Shown: piece by piece, positions 41,549 to 50,816 of the stretch
How positions within the stretch are numbered: the stretch's first letter is position 1
How the letters are laid out: the number at the start of each line of letters is the position of its first letter
Origin: Marinibacterium sp050389775
Lineage (GTDB): Bacteria; Pseudomonadota; Alphaproteobacteria; Rhodobacterales; Rhodobacteraceae
Direction: 5' to 3'
Length of the DNA stretch: 64,000 nucleotides
Assembly: GCF_050389775.1 (NCBI RefSeq)
Contig: NZ_CP177144.1
Coordinates: 4,464,001 to 4,528,000 of the forward strand
Notes under the pieces: generated by a model
Databases searched by the model: none
The model's input: the letters and a program-made list of their open reading frames with translations, nothing else
Told to the model about the DNA's origin: nothing
Position numbers and translations under genes: made by a program

Positions 41549-42280
41549 TCAGCCCTGTGGGGGCAGCTGGAAACCGGCCTCGGCCATGAGCGCATCGCTG
41601 GCCGTTTCGATCCGCTCGGCCAGCTGGTCCATGAAGGCATGGTGCTCGACGCCCGGCGGAATGGTGTCGAGGATCTCGACAACCGCCAGGCCGGGATACT
41701 TGGCGATGCCCTTGCGCGGCCAGAACAGACCGACATTGGTGGCCGTCGGCACGCAGTCATGGCCGAACTGGGCATAAAGCGCGGCGGCGCCGGATTTGTA
41801 GCGGACATGGGCGCCGGGGGCGACGCGGGTGCCCTGGGGATAGATGACCAACTGGCCGGGATCGGCACGGCCGGCGGCTACATCGTCGATCATCTTGGCT
41901 ATCGCCGCGCCCCGCTTGCCACGGTCGACGGGCACGCAGCCCAGGCGCTTGGCGTAGATGCCGATGATCGGGGTCCAGAGCAATTCGCGTTTCATGATGA
42001 ACTTGGGCCGGGGCAAGGCATCGAACAGCATGAGGATGTCGAGGAAAGACTGGTGCTTGGCCGCGATCAGCACCTCGCCCTGGGGGACCTGGCCGCGGAC
42101 CTCGGTGCGCAGGCCGATCATCCAGCGGGCCGACCAGAACACCCAGCGGCAATATAGCCCGCAGGCCGTGCGGGCGCCTTCGGGCGACACCAGGGCCCAG
42201 GGGGCAAAGACGATGCCCAGGACCAGCATGACGAAATAGATCTGGACGAGAAAGACGGCAGAGATCAGCCAGCGGATCAT
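41549..42280 (-). CDS. plsC: 1-acyl-sn-glycerol-3-phosphate acyltransferase
   Basis: A 243-residue membrane-associated acyltransferase that makes phosphatidic acid from lysophosphatidic acid. The N-terminal helix spans residues 4-30. The catalytic NHxxxxD equivalent appears as KHQSFLDIL near residue 74, the acceptor-binding motif as PVDRGKRG near 117, and VIYPQGTR (motif III) near 145. The ATG at 42280 overlaps the TGA of ftsX by four bases, so it is translated together with ftsEX. Joining phospholipid synthesis with cell-division genes is common in Rhodobacteraceae. Confidence 0.9.
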   Translation of the reverse strand: MIRWLISAVFLVQIYFVMLVLGIVFAPWALVSPEGARTACGLYCRWVFWSARWMIGLRTEVRGQVPQGEVLIAAKHQSFLDILMLFDALPRPKFIMKRELLWTPIIGIYAKRLGCVPVDRGKRGAAIAKMIDDVAAGRADPGQLVIYPQGTRVAPGAHVRYKSGAAALYAQFGHDCVPTATNVGLFWPRKGIAKYPGLAVVEILDTIPPGVEHHAFMDQLAERIETASDALMAEAGFQLPPQG

Positions 42281-43185
42281 GCGAGCGACCTCAGCGTGCG
42301 GCGGGCGGCAAAGCCGGTGGCAAGAAAGGCCACGACGGCTGCCAGGACGGGAATGACAAGGGGCAGCAGCCAGCCCGGGCCGGTAAAGCCCAGGCCGGTG
42401 AGAAACCCGCCTTCGTCCGAGACCTGGGGCAGGAAGAGGATGCCCAGCAGGCCGCAACCCATGCCGACGGTGGCACCAAAGAGCCCGCGCAGGGTGAAGC
42501 GGCGGACAAAGGCTCCGGCGATATAGGCATCGCGGGCCCCGACAAGGCGCAGCACTTCGATGACCTGGCGGTTGGCGGCCAGGGCGGCATTGGCGGCCAG
42601 GGTGATCATGGCCGCCATGGCGCCGCCGATCAGCAGGATCGACACCCAGCCCAGCAGGCGCAGCCGGTCGGCGGCCACGACCAGCGGCCGGCGCCAGCGG
42701 GTATGGTCATCGAGCACGGCGCCGGGCACCTCGGCCTGCAGGCGCAGGCGCAGGCCGGTGGGGTCGAACCCGTCGGCCGTTTCGATGACCTCGATCAGCC
42801 GGGGCACGGGCAGGTCGTCGAGCGGCAGGTCGGGGCCGAACCAGGGCAGCAGCAGGGCGGCCTGTTCCTCGTCGGTAAAGGCCCGCACGCTGGCCACGCC
42901 CGGGGTCTGGCGCAACAGGCGCAGGGCGGCTTCGGTCTGGGCGGCCATCTGGTCGGCCGGGGCCGAGATGCGCACCGTGGCCGAACGGGCCAGCTCGTCG
43001 GCCCAGCGGGTGGCCAGCCGGCCCGAGGCCATCGACAGGGCCAGGGCAAAGACGGCGAGGAAGGCCATGGCCCCCGATGCAAAAAGCGTCAGCCGGGCGG
43101 TGAACCCCGTCGGCGGCACCACCCGGTCGGCCTGGGCATCACCCAGCAACAGGGTCCTGAGATCCTTGATGTCGCGCGTGCTCAC
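42277..43185 (-). CDS. ftsX: Cell division protein FtsX (permease-like subunit)
   Basis: A 302-residue membrane protein with the four-helix FtsX/MacB layout: helix 1 at about 32-52, a periplasmic domain, then three helices at about 173-197, 225-250 and 271-292. NRQVIEVLRLVGARDAYIAGAFVRRF near residue 205 is the conserved cytoplasmic coupling segment. With FtsE it forms an ABC-type complex that activates peptidoglycan hydrolases at the division site. The GTG start at 43185 overlaps the ftsE stop (GTGA), and its own stop overlaps plsC. Confidence 0.9.
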   Translation of the reverse strand: MSTRDIKDLRTLLLGDAQADRVVPPTGFTARLTLFASGAMAFLAVFALALSMASGRLATRWADELARSATVRISAPADQMAAQTEAALRLLRQTPGVASVRAFTDEEQAALLLPWFGPDLPLDDLPVPRLIEVIETADGFDPTGLRLRLQAEVPGAVLDDHTRWRRPLVVAADRLRLLGWVSILLIGGAMAAMITLAANAALAANRQVIEVLRLVGARDAYIAGAFVRRFTLRGLFGATVGMGCGLLGILFLPQVSDEGGFLTGLGFTGPGWLLPLVIPVLAAVVAFLATGFAARRTLRSLA

Positions 43186-43859
43186 AGGTCGGCCCCCGCT
43201 GTCTGCAACCGGCGGTTGGAAATGCGCAGCACACGGGTCTGCACCTGGGTCTTGGCCGCGCGGATCAGGGCCAGGTCATGGCTGGCCATTACGACGGTCT
43301 TGCCCATGCGGTTCAGCTCGACCAGCAGCTGCAACAGGCGCTGGGACATGTCCCAGTCGACATTGCCCGTGGGCTCGTCGGCGATGATGACATCGGGCGA
43401 CATGATGATCGCCCGGGCCAGGGCCGCCCGCTGGCGTTCGCCGCCCGACAGTTCCGGCGGCAGGGCATCGGCCCGCGCCGACAGGCCGACCCAGGACATC
43501 AGCTCGCGCAGGTTGCCGGCCTCGGCGGTGGCATCGCGGCCCGACACGGTCAGCGGCAGGGCCAGGTTGTCGGCCAGCGGCAGGTGATCGAGGAACTGGC
43601 AATCCTGGTGCACGACGCCGATCCGCCGGCGCATCAGCGCCAGCCCGTCACGGTCCAGCCCGGCCAGGTCGGTGTCAAAGACCCGCACCCGCCCGGTGGT
43701 CGGCCGCAACGCGCCGTAGAGCAGGCGCAGAAGCGTGGTCTTGCCCGCGCCCGATGGCCCGGTCAGGAAGTGGAACGACCCCGGCGGCAATTGCAGCGAG
43801 ACGTCGCCGAACAATTCGGCACCGCTGTAGGAATAGCCCACCTGCTCCAGCTCGATCAC
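43182..43859 (-). CDS. ftsE: Cell division ATP-binding protein FtsE
   Basis: A 225-residue ABC ATPase. Walker A GPSGAGKTT lies at residues 34-42, the signature LSGGERQRAALARA near 137, Walker B VIIADEPTGN near 160, and the switch histidine in MASHDLAL near 195. A GTG at 43859 gives the normal start (MIELEQVGYSY) and has AAGGGGGC in front of it; an ATG at 43889 would add ten residues. The first gene of ftsE-ftsX-plsC. It is divergent from the zinc-ribbon gene. Confidence 0.93.
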   Translation of the reverse strand: MIELEQVGYSYSGAELFGDVSLQLPPGSFHFLTGPSGAGKTTLLRLLYGALRPTTGRVRVFDTDLAGLDRDGLALMRRRIGVVHQDCQFLDHLPLADNLALPLTVSGRDATAEAGNLRELMSWVGLSARADALPPELSGGERQRAALARAIIMSPDVIIADEPTGNVDWDMSQRLLQLLVELNRMGKTVVMASHDLALIRAAKTQVQTRVLRISNRRLQTAGADL

Positions 43860-44045
43860 GTCTGCCCCCTTCGCTTTGGGAAACCTCATGCCCCAGCCGC
43901 AAAGCAGTTGCAATGGCGCGACTTTGGCGGACCGATGTGGGCAGGGCAATTGTCGGAGATTGCGAAATCGGCTACGGCCGGGACAGAATGACATGTCCCG
44001 GCGATGTACCGGGGCCGGCCAGAGGCGAGCGGAGACGGAGGCAGG

Positions 44046-44858
44046 ATGCGGATCACATGCCCGAACTGCGGGGCTCAATACGAGGTTCCCGAAGAGGTCA
44101 TCCCGCAGGACGGGCGTGACGTGCAATGTTCCAATTGCGGCGTGACCTGGTTCCAGGACCATCCCGATTTTCCGCAGGACGCGCCGGAAGCGCCGAGCGA
44201 AGCGGCGGATGGCCGCGCGGCGGACGACGATCCGGCCGGGGATATGTCGGACGAGGCGCCCGCAGGGCCCGAGGAGAACGACGACGACCGGACGGTCATC
44301 GCGCCGCCCCCCCGGCCTGCGCCCGCAGCCGCGCCGGAGGCGCCGGCGGACCGGCGCGAGATTGACCCGTCGGTGGCCGACATCCTGCGCGAAGAGGCCC
44401 AGCACGAAGCGCGCCTGCGCGCGACCGATGCGCCCGACCCGCTGGAAACCCAGCCCGAGCTGGGGCTGGAAACCTCGACCGTCGCCGCGCGGGCCCGCGA
44501 CCGGGCCGAGCGCCTGCGCCGGGGAGCGGCCGAGGCCGAAGAGGTCCATTCGCGCCGCGACCTGCTGCCCGACATCGAGGAAATCAATTCGACCCTGCGC
44601 TCGGACGGCGGCAAGCAGCTGACCCGGCGGGCCGAGATGGACGAGCTGAACGAGGATGACGCGCCCACGGGCAACAGCTTTGCCCGGGGCTTCGCGACGA
44701 TGGTCATCCTGGCCGTGCTGGTCGTGCTGCTCTATCTCAACGCGCCGATGCTGTCGCAGAAGGTGCCGGCGCTGGATGGCGCGCTGAACGGTCTGGTCAA
44801 CCTCATCGACAAGGCCCGGTTCTGGCTGGATGCCCAGGTCAAGGGCCTGACCGGCTAG
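44046..44858 (+). CDS. Zinc-ribbon domain-containing membrane protein
   Basis: A 270-residue protein with an N-terminal MJ0042-type zinc ribbon (C5, C8, C28, C31 in CPNC and CSNC), a long acidic Pro/Ala-rich disordered region (about 45-190), and one membrane helix near residues 213-235 (GFATMVILAVLVVLLYL). The zinc end should be cytoplasmic. AGGCAGG is present before the ATG at 44046. Proteins of this type are regularly found next to ftsE in Rhodobacteraceae and may scaffold envelope or division proteins, but no function is established. It converges on TIGR02302 across a repeat-containing gap. Confidence 0.8.
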   Translation: MRITCPNCGAQYEVPEEVIPQDGRDVQCSNCGVTWFQDHPDFPQDAPEAPSEAADGRAADDDPAGDMSDEAPAGPEENDDDRTVIAPPPRPAPAAAPEAPADRREIDPSVADILREEAQHEARLRATDAPDPLETQPELGLETSTVAARARDRAERLRRGAAEAEEVHSRRDLLPDIEEINSTLRSDGGKQLTRRAEMDELNEDDAPTGNSFARGFATMVILAVLVVLLYLNAPMLSQKVPALDGALNGLVNLIDKARFWLDAQVKGLTG

Positions 44859-45186
44859 GCGACCGGTGGGCCAAAGGTCTGACCGGCCGAGCCACCCCAC
44901 CGGTGGGCCAAGGCCCTGATCGATCAGGGCCGCCCCGACGGTGCGCCACGGGTCTGACTGGTTCGTGCCTCAAGGGTCTGACGGGCTCCTCAAGGGTCTG
45001 ACGGGTAAGGGCCCAAGGCGGGCCAGGCGCCCGCCCGGACCGACATCCGTAGCCGCTGGCCCCGGGCCGTGGCCCCAAGTCGGCGCCCTTCAGCTTCCAA
45101 GCCGGTTTCCGGCTGCCTCCGGTCGGAGCCCTTCAGCCCCCACCCAGTCGGTTCCCGGAGATCCCTGCCCGGCGATCCCAGTCGGT
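44859..45186. other. Convergent intergenic gap with GGTCTGAC repeats
   Basis: 328 bp without a gene. Short phrases GGTCTGAC and GGTGGGCCAA recur, including a 38-bp direct duplication (44968-45005). No clear terminator or ORF. Confidence 0.5.
44968..45005. repeat. Direct repeat, two copies of CCTCAAGGGTCTGACGGG
   Basis: The 18-base unit occurs at 44968-44985 and 44988-45005 with a period of 20 bases. Looser GGTCTGAC copies occur at 44876 and 44951. Confidence 0.85.
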
Positions 45187-47760
45187 TCAGAACCGTTCCA
45201 GCAGGCGGCGCAGGTAGTCCAGTTCGACATCCGGGCGTTCGCCCTCGCCCGAGCGGCGGCGGATCTCGTCCAGCAGTTCCTGCGCCCGGCGATAGACATC
45301 CTCGCCCTGCAACAGCGAATCGTCGGTGGCCAGCGAGCCGTTCGAGCCCTGGTCACGGCCCAGCGGGTCGCGGTTCTGGGCCTGGCGGTCGCCTTCGCTG
45401 TTGCCCTGACCCGGCTGGCCCTGCTGTTGCTGCTGGGCCATCTGGTCGCCCAGTTCGCGCATGCCCTCGCGCAGGGCATCCATGGCCTCGGCCTGGCGGT
45501 CGATCGCCCCGGCCAGGTCATCCTCGCGCAGCGCATCCTCGGCCTCGTCCATTGCCCGGCCGGCCCGGTCCAGCGACCGCTGCACGGCATCGCCTTCCGG
45601 CGTGCCGGCGCCCGGCAGGTTCTGCTGCTGGCGGCCCAGCTCGTCGCGCAGGGCCCGCTGGCGCTCGGCCAGCGCATCGGCATCGGGCTGGCCCTGGCCG
45701 GGCTGCTGGCCCTGCTGTCCCTGGCCCTGCCCCTGCTGGCCGTGGCGTTCGCCCTGCCCCTGGCCCTGGCCTTCGCTGCCCTGGTTCTGCTGGCTCTGGC
45801 CGGAATTGGCGCCCGGGTTGAATTGCTCCTGCAGGTCGCGGAAGGCCTCGTCGCTCAGGCCCTGCTGGTCGCGCAGGGTCTCGGCCAGCCCTTCCATGGC
45901 CTGCTGGCCCTCGGACTGCTGGCCCTGCCCCTGGCCCTGGGTCACGCGCATGTTTTCCATCATCTGCTGAAGCTCGCGCAGGGCCTGTTCGGCCTCGGCC
46001 ATGCGGCCCTGTTCCATCAGCTCCTGGATGCGGTCCATCATGCGCTGCAGGTCGTCCTGCGACATCTGCATCGAATTCTCGGACATCTGCTGGCCCTGGT
46101 CGCCCTGCTGGCCATCCTGCTGGGCCTGGCGCGACAGCTGGCGCATGTAATCGTCGGTCGCCTCGCGCAGTTCCTGCATCAGCTCGGCGATCTCCTGGTC
46201 CGACGCGCCGTTCTTCATGGCCTCGGACAGGCGCTCCTGGGCCCGGCGCAGCCGTTCCAGCGCATCGCCCAGGTCGCCTTCTTCGAGGATGATGGCCAGG
46301 TCCCAGAGCGCCTGGGCGATCTCGGCCTGCTGGTCGTCGGTGATGCCGTATTCGTTGAACAATTCGAGCCGGCGCAGGATCACCCGCAGGCGCAGATAGG
46401 CCGTGTCCGACCGAAAGATCTCTTCGGGCCGGTAGGACACCGCGCGCAGGACCTGGGCGATGCGCGGGCCGTTGTCGCGGTTCCACAGCAGGTCGCGGCG
46501 CTGTTCGATGATCGCCCCGGCCAGCGGATCAAAGAACCGGCGGGCGGGCAGCACATGGGAAAAGGCCGCGGTTTCGCCGGTCTGGCCGGTCTCGTCCTCG
46601 ACCATCAGGGTGAAGGTCACGGGCAGGTTGGCAAAGGGATGTTCGGAAAAGTCCTCGATCAGGCTTTCGGTGAACAGCCGGCGGTCGCCGGCGATGGGCA
46701 TGGGCAGGGTGACCACGATCGGCTCGCGCGGTTCCGGGTCGATCTGCAGACCGTGGCGGCGTTCGATGGCCGGCAGATCCAGGGCGATGGTGGCCTGGCC
46801 GCCGATCACGCCGTAATCGTCGGAGGCCGTGAAGGGCAGGCTCATCTGGCCGGCGGCCTCGGCTTCGGGCGCGCCGGTGATGTCGACCTGGGGATCGGCG
46901 TCATCGACCAGGGCGACCTGCCAGGCCCGGCCGCCGGGGCCGTCGATGGCGATCCGGCCGGGCTGGGTAACGATGAAATCCTGGCTGGGAGCCGAGGCCG
47001 ACGGCAGGTCTTCGGTGCGGCCCGACACGGTTTCCGACAGGGTCAGCGCGCCGACCTCGCCGTAGAACCGCAGGGTGATGCGCGCGCCTTCGGCAATGTC
47101 CAGCGTGTCGCCTTCGGTGTCAGCCAGGTAGATCGTCGGCAGGCCGGTATAGCGCGGCGGTTCGATCCAGCCTTCCCAGGACGGGCCGGCCGCGGCCTGG
47201 GCCGTGCCGCCCGGGGCCATGTCCGACACCGATTGCACGCGCAGGATCGAGCCGAAGATCAGGCCCATGGCCAGGGCCAGGGCGGCGACATAGCGCAGGG
47301 CAAAGGGATCGCGGGCGGCCAGGCGCAGGTCGGGCTGGGGCGCCCGGGCCTTTGACGCGCGGGCGGCCATGCGGGCCTGGTGGGCCTGCCAGACGGCAAT
47401 CGAGGCCGGATCGTCATTGCCGATGGCCTGGTCGTCGATCAGCGCCTGGATCGGCCGGCCGGGCATGGTTTCATCCAGCCGGGCCAGGGCCTCGGCCCGG
47501 CTCGGCCAGCGGAACTGCATCGCCCCGCGGACCAGGGCCGCGCCCAGGCCCAGCACCGACAGCACCGCTGCGCCCCAGACGATCTCGACGGCCAGCAGGT
47601 CCTGCAGGCCCAGCATCAGCGCGGCCAGCACGACCATCAGCACCGACAGGACGGGCCAGAAGGCCCGCCAGAGCCGTTCGGCCACCAGACCCAGGCGGGT
47701 CAGGACCAGGGGACGGCGAAGATCACGCAGCGCTAGGGCGGAGCGGTCGGTTGATGGCAT
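45187..47760 (-). CDS. TIGR02302 family (DUF4175) large membrane protein
   Basis: An 857-residue protein. Two membrane helices lie near residues 35-85 and a third near 155-175, followed by a long periplasmic body. From about residue 560 the sequence turns into Gln/Glu-rich coiled coil (QMSENSMQMSQDDLQRMMDR), and about 680-740 is almost pure Gln/Gly/Glu (GQGQGQGERHGQQGQGQGQQ). The protein ends in a short helical domain. The family is alphaproteobacterial and of unknown function. It follows lysA by 33 bases on the same strand, the usual order. The Gln-rich DNA is itself repetitive and open to slippage. Confidence 0.85.
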   Translation of the reverse strand: MPSTDRSALALRDLRRPLVLTRLGLVAERLWRAFWPVLSVLMVVLAALMLGLQDLLAVEIVWGAAVLSVLGLGAALVRGAMQFRWPSRAEALARLDETMPGRPIQALIDDQAIGNDDPASIAVWQAHQARMAARASKARAPQPDLRLAARDPFALRYVAALALAMGLIFGSILRVQSVSDMAPGGTAQAAAGPSWEGWIEPPRYTGLPTIYLADTEGDTLDIAEGARITLRFYGEVGALTLSETVSGRTEDLPSASAPSQDFIVTQPGRIAIDGPGGRAWQVALVDDADPQVDITGAPEAEAAGQMSLPFTASDDYGVIGGQATIALDLPAIERRHGLQIDPEPREPIVVTLPMPIAGDRRLFTESLIEDFSEHPFANLPVTFTLMVEDETGQTGETAAFSHVLPARRFFDPLAGAIIEQRRDLLWNRDNGPRIAQVLRAVSYRPEEIFRSDTAYLRLRVILRRLELFNEYGITDDQQAEIAQALWDLAIILEEGDLGDALERLRRAQERLSEAMKNGASDQEIAELMQELREATDDYMRQLSRQAQQDGQQGDQGQQMSENSMQMSQDDLQRMMDRIQELMEQGRMAEAEQALRELQQMMENMRVTQGQGQGQQSEGQQAMEGLAETLRDQQGLSDEAFRDLQEQFNPGANSGQSQQNQGSEGQGQGQGERHGQQGQGQGQQGQQPGQGQPDADALAERQRALRDELGRQQQNLPGAGTPEGDAVQRSLDRAGRAMDEAEDALREDDLAGAIDRQAEAMDALREGMRELGDQMAQQQQQGQPGQGNSEGDRQAQNRDPLGRDQGSNGSLATDDSLLQGEDVYRRAQELLDEIRRRSGEGERPDVELDYLRRLLERF

Positions 47761-47793
47761 CGAGGTCTCCCGCTGCCCTGTCGCCGGATTGCG

Positions 47794-49059
47794 TCAGAGC
47801 CACCCGGGGATGCTATCGCGATTTATCATGTCGTCAAAGCTTGGCCTTGGGCGGATAACCGCGAATTGATCATCCTTAACCAGCACCTCGGGGATCATCA
47901 GCCGCGAATTGTACTCGCTGGACATCACCGCCCCATAGGCCCCGGCGCTGCGAAAGGCCACCAGGTCGCCGGCGGCCAGCGGGGGCATCATCCGCCCCTT
48001 GGCAAAGGTGTCGCCGCTTTCGCAGACCGGCCCGACGATGTCATAGGCCGCCTGTTCGACCCCCGGCGCGGGCTCGGCCACGGGGATGATGTCGTGGTGG
48101 GCGTCGTACATGGCCGGGCGGATCAGGTCGTTCATCGCCCCGTCCAGGATCAGGAAATCGCGGCCTTCGCCCGATTTCACATAGATCACCTTGCTGACCA
48201 TGATCCCCGCGTTGCCGGCGATCAGCCGGCCCGGTTCGATCTCGATCTCGCAGCCCAGGTGGCCCAGCGTGTCCTTGATCAGCGCGCCGTATTCGACGGG
48301 CAGCGGCGGGGCCTCGTTGGACCGGGTATAGGGAATGCCCAGCCCCCCGCCCAGGTCGAGCCGGCGGATGTCATGGCCATCGGCGCGCAATTGCCCGGTC
48401 AGCTCGGCGACCTTTTTATAGGCAAGTCCGAAGGGCTCCAGCTCGGTCAGCTGGCTGCCGATATGCACGTCGATTCCCACGACCTGCAATCCCGGCAGGC
48501 TGGCGGCCAGGGCATAGACCTCGCGGGCCCGGGCGATCGGGATGCCGAACTTGTTCTCGGACTTGCCGGTGGCGATCTTGGCATGGGTCTTGGCATCCAC
48601 GTCCGGGTTCACCCGGATGGTGATCGGCGCCACCTTGCCCAGCCGGCTGGCCACGCGGCTGATCACCGCCATCTCCGGCTCGCTCTCGACGTTGAACTGG
48701 CGGATGCCGCCTTCCAGCGCGCAGGTGATTTCCTCTTCGGTCTTGCCGACCCCGGAAAAGACGATCTTGTCGCCAGGCACGCCGGCAGCCTTTGCCCGCA
48801 GGTATTCACCCTGGCTGACCACGTCCATCCCGGCCCCGGCCCGGGCCAGGGTCGTCAGAATCGCCTGGTTCGATGCGGCCTTCATGGCATAGCAGACCAG
48901 GTGGTCCACCCCGTCGAGCGCCTCGTCGAACAGCCGGTAATGGCGCAGCAGCGTGGCCGTGGAATAGAGGTAGAACGGCGTGCCCACCGCGGCGGCAATC
49001 TCGGCCACGGGCACGTCCTCGGCGTAGAGCGCGCCGTCGCGATAGAGAAAATGATCCAT
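47794..49059 (-). CDS. lysA: Diaminopimelate decarboxylase
   Basis: A 421-residue PLP enzyme that makes L-lysine from meso-diaminopimelate, the last step of lysine synthesis. The PLP lysine is K60 in YAMKAASNQ. The glycine-rich loop LDLGGGLGIPY lies near residue 230, EPGRLIAGNAG near 275, and the second-subunit cysteine lies in GPVCESGDTFAKGR near 345. Standard length. The usual alphaproteobacterial neighbour order argH-lipoprotein-lysA-TIGR02302 is kept, but an ATP-grasp gene and a DUF2834 gene are inserted between the lipoprotein and lysA. Confidence 0.96.
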   Translation of the reverse strand: MDHFLYRDGALYAEDVPVAEIAAAVGTPFYLYSTATLLRHYRLFDEALDGVDHLVCYAMKAASNQAILTTLARAGAGMDVVSQGEYLRAKAAGVPGDKIVFSGVGKTEEEITCALEGGIRQFNVESEPEMAVISRVASRLGKVAPITIRVNPDVDAKTHAKIATGKSENKFGIPIARAREVYALAASLPGLQVVGIDVHIGSQLTELEPFGLAYKKVAELTGQLRADGHDIRRLDLGGGLGIPYTRSNEAPPLPVEYGALIKDTLGHLGCEIEIEPGRLIAGNAGIMVSKVIYVKSGEGRDFLILDGAMNDLIRPAMYDAHHDIIPVAEPAPGVEQAAYDIVGPVCESGDTFAKGRMMPPLAAGDLVAFRSAGAYGAVMSSEYNSRLMIPEVLVKDDQFAVIRPRPSFDDMINRDSIPGWL

Positions 49060-49135
49060 GACGCGCGATTACGCAAAGCCGGCCCGCAAATCAACGCCCC
49101 TCGCCCTGCCTTTCGGCCCCCGGGCGCCCGGCCCG

Positions 49136-49166
49136 CCTGCTTCTTTCTCTTCCAAAATATCCGGCC
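49136..49166 (-). repeat. Dispersed intergenic repeat, copy 3
   Basis: On the minus strand GGCCGGATATTTTGGAAG followed by AGAAAGAAGCAGG, matching copies at 2560 and 39162. Confidence 0.7.
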
Positions 49167-49384
49167 CTGTCCCCGGCCAGGGGCGCCACCTTCAGTCAGG
49201 GGCTCCGCCTTCCGACAAAGACCCCGGCCACCCCGCCTGCCCTTCTCCGCCCTGCCCTCCGCTCACCGCATTCCACCCACTGCCCTCTGCTCCACCTTCC
49301 CCACCCCTCCGGCACGCATGGGCCGCGCCCGCCACCCAAACACGCCCGCCAAACACGCAACAGGCCGGGCACATGACCCGACCT

Positions 49385-49415
49385 GCTGCTTCTTTCTCTT
49401 CTCAAATATCCGGCC
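49385..49415 (-). repeat. Dispersed intergenic repeat, copy 4
   Basis: On the minus strand GGCCGGATATTTGAGAAG followed by AGAAAGAAGCAGC. It lies 39 bases after the stop of the ATP-grasp gene, in the position of a transcript 3' end. Confidence 0.7.
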
Positions 49416-49454
49416 CTGCCCTCTCCGCCGCCGCGCGGCCCGGCAGGGGCGAGG

Positions 49455-50654
49455 TCAGTTCCGCTTGCGCTTGTCCTCGCGCCGCTTCCGCACTGCTTTC
49501 TTCTCGTCCATCATCACCTTGGACCGGGCGATTGTCCGCTCCAGGACCGGCCGCGTGTCGTCGTTCCAGATCCCCCGCCGGAACGCCATCTGGTAGAGCG
49601 TGTGGAACGGGTTGTCGTTGCATTCGATCAGCAAGGGCCCCTCTTCGGTAAAGGCCACGTCCCAGCCGATCACCCCGAATTCCGGGAACAACGCATGGGC
49701 CTCGGTCGCCATGCGCCGGGCCTCGTCCCAGAACGGCAGGGCAAAGCCCGCGAAGGCCCGCCCCGAGACCGGATGGCTGTCGATGCTGCGCGCGTCCAGC
49801 CCGGTGCCGATCCAGGCCTGCCCGACCTGGCCGGTCTCCATCTCGACCGGCGCGATCATCGAGCCGTCCTGCCAGAAATTGTCCGACATCGCCTTGGGCG
49901 ACGGGATCTTCCACAGGGCGTAGAACGGCCGGGGCATCGCCCCGTCGCGGATGGTCACCAGCCGGATCGTGCCGATCGCCCGGCCGACCATCTCGGTCAT
50001 CGCCCGGTTCTGCTCGATGGCGCTCTGCAACAGGTAGCCCTCGCCGTATTCGGCGATGATCTCGCGGCAGAAGGCATCCAGCCCCAGGCGCCGGTCATCG
50101 CCCAGCACGATCTCGTCGCCTTCCAGCCGGTCGATCAGGGCCGAGCCGAAGCTGCCCGAATAGTTCGACGGCTTGCCGAAAAGCGGGTAGCGCGCATCGT
50201 GGCGCAGGAAATGTTCGAGCGCCTCGGGCGTGTCCAGCGTCGGGATCGCGCCGAAGCGGCTGCGGGTCGAGACCACGGCCTGGGTCTCGGTGGTTCGAAA
50301 GCCCAGCCGGTCGATCAGCGAGGTGAACATGACCTTGTTGCCGACAAAGCCGCGCGCCCAGGGCAGGGTCTTGGGCGTCAGCTCCTTGTTGATCAGCCAG
50401 GAGCCCTTGATGCCGACATATTGCTTCTTTTCCTCCATCGGGATCGCCGGATCGTAGAGGCCGAAGTTGTAATACTCGTGGGTCGGGATGCGGGTCTTGC
50501 CCAGCCACAGCGCGGTCATCTCGCGCCATTGGCGCAGCGGGCTGACGCCGTATTGGCGCGCGACGGTGACAATCTTTTCGGCCTTGGGCGCGCCCTGGAA
50601 CTTCGGCGGTTCGAGAAGCGCCTTGGTTTCGGTATTCGTCGCGGTCGCGGTCAT
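49455..50654 (-). CDS. Sugar-transfer-associated ATP-grasp domain protein
   Basis: A 399-residue ATP-grasp protein of the ATPgrasp_ST type. The N-terminal part has PTHEYYNFGLYD near residue 58. The ATP-grasp fold shows PLFGKPSNYSGSFGSALID near residue 155 (the lysine-containing phosphate-binding strand), MIAPVEMETGQVG near 267, and the metal-binding end GWDVAFTEEGPLLIECNDNP near 335. It ends in a very basic tail (KKAVRKRREDKRKRN). Such proteins occur near polysaccharide or cell-surface sugar genes, but none are here. ATG 50654 is preferred; the frame runs on to 50738 without family sequence. Confidence 0.78.
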   Translation of the reverse strand: MTATATNTETKALLEPPKFQGAPKAEKIVTVARQYGVSPLRQWREMTALWLGKTRIPTHEYYNFGLYDPAIPMEEKKQYVGIKGSWLINKELTPKTLPWARGFVGNKVMFTSLIDRLGFRTTETQAVVSTRSRFGAIPTLDTPEALEHFLRHDARYPLFGKPSNYSGSFGSALIDRLEGDEIVLGDDRRLGLDAFCREIIAEYGEGYLLQSAIEQNRAMTEMVGRAIGTIRLVTIRDGAMPRPFYALWKIPSPKAMSDNFWQDGSMIAPVEMETGQVGQAWIGTGLDARSIDSHPVSGRAFAGFALPFWDEARRMATEAHALFPEFGVIGWDVAFTEEGPLLIECNDNPFHTLYQMAFRRGIWNDDTRPVLERTIARSKVMMDEKKAVRKRREDKRKRN

Positions 50655-50816
50655 GGTTCTGGTGCCCCTGCTGCTCTGTCGGGTTTGGGCACAATGTCGG
50701 CCGTGATAATGGCCAGAATGAGGCCGGATTGTTTCCAATTCACAGCAATCGGTGACAAATTCCGGGCAGCATCCCTTGCCGCTGCGGGCCGGGCCCTTGC
50801 GGCGCGGCGCCCACGC

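Larger units (their letters stand above)
49060..49454. other. Gene-free region upstream of lysA, bracketed by two repeat copies
   Basis: 395 bp without a convincing ORF. It contains two copies of the dispersed repeat in the same orientation (49136-49166 and 49385-49415). The 218 bp between them is strongly pyrimidine-rich on the plus strand (runs such as CCCTTCTCCGCCCTGCCCTCC). The lysA promoter must lie in the first part or upstream. Confidence 0.6.

Noticed and set aside
43182..44900. A 572-codon version of FtsE extended to 44900
   Set aside because: The extra N-terminal part is antisense to the zinc-ribbon gene; FtsE begins normally at the GTG at 43859 with a good ribosome site.
44968..45005. 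The GGGTCTGAC direct repeats as a CRISPR array
   Set aside because: Only two full units with a 2-base gap, no spacers of 30-40 bases and no cas genes nearby.
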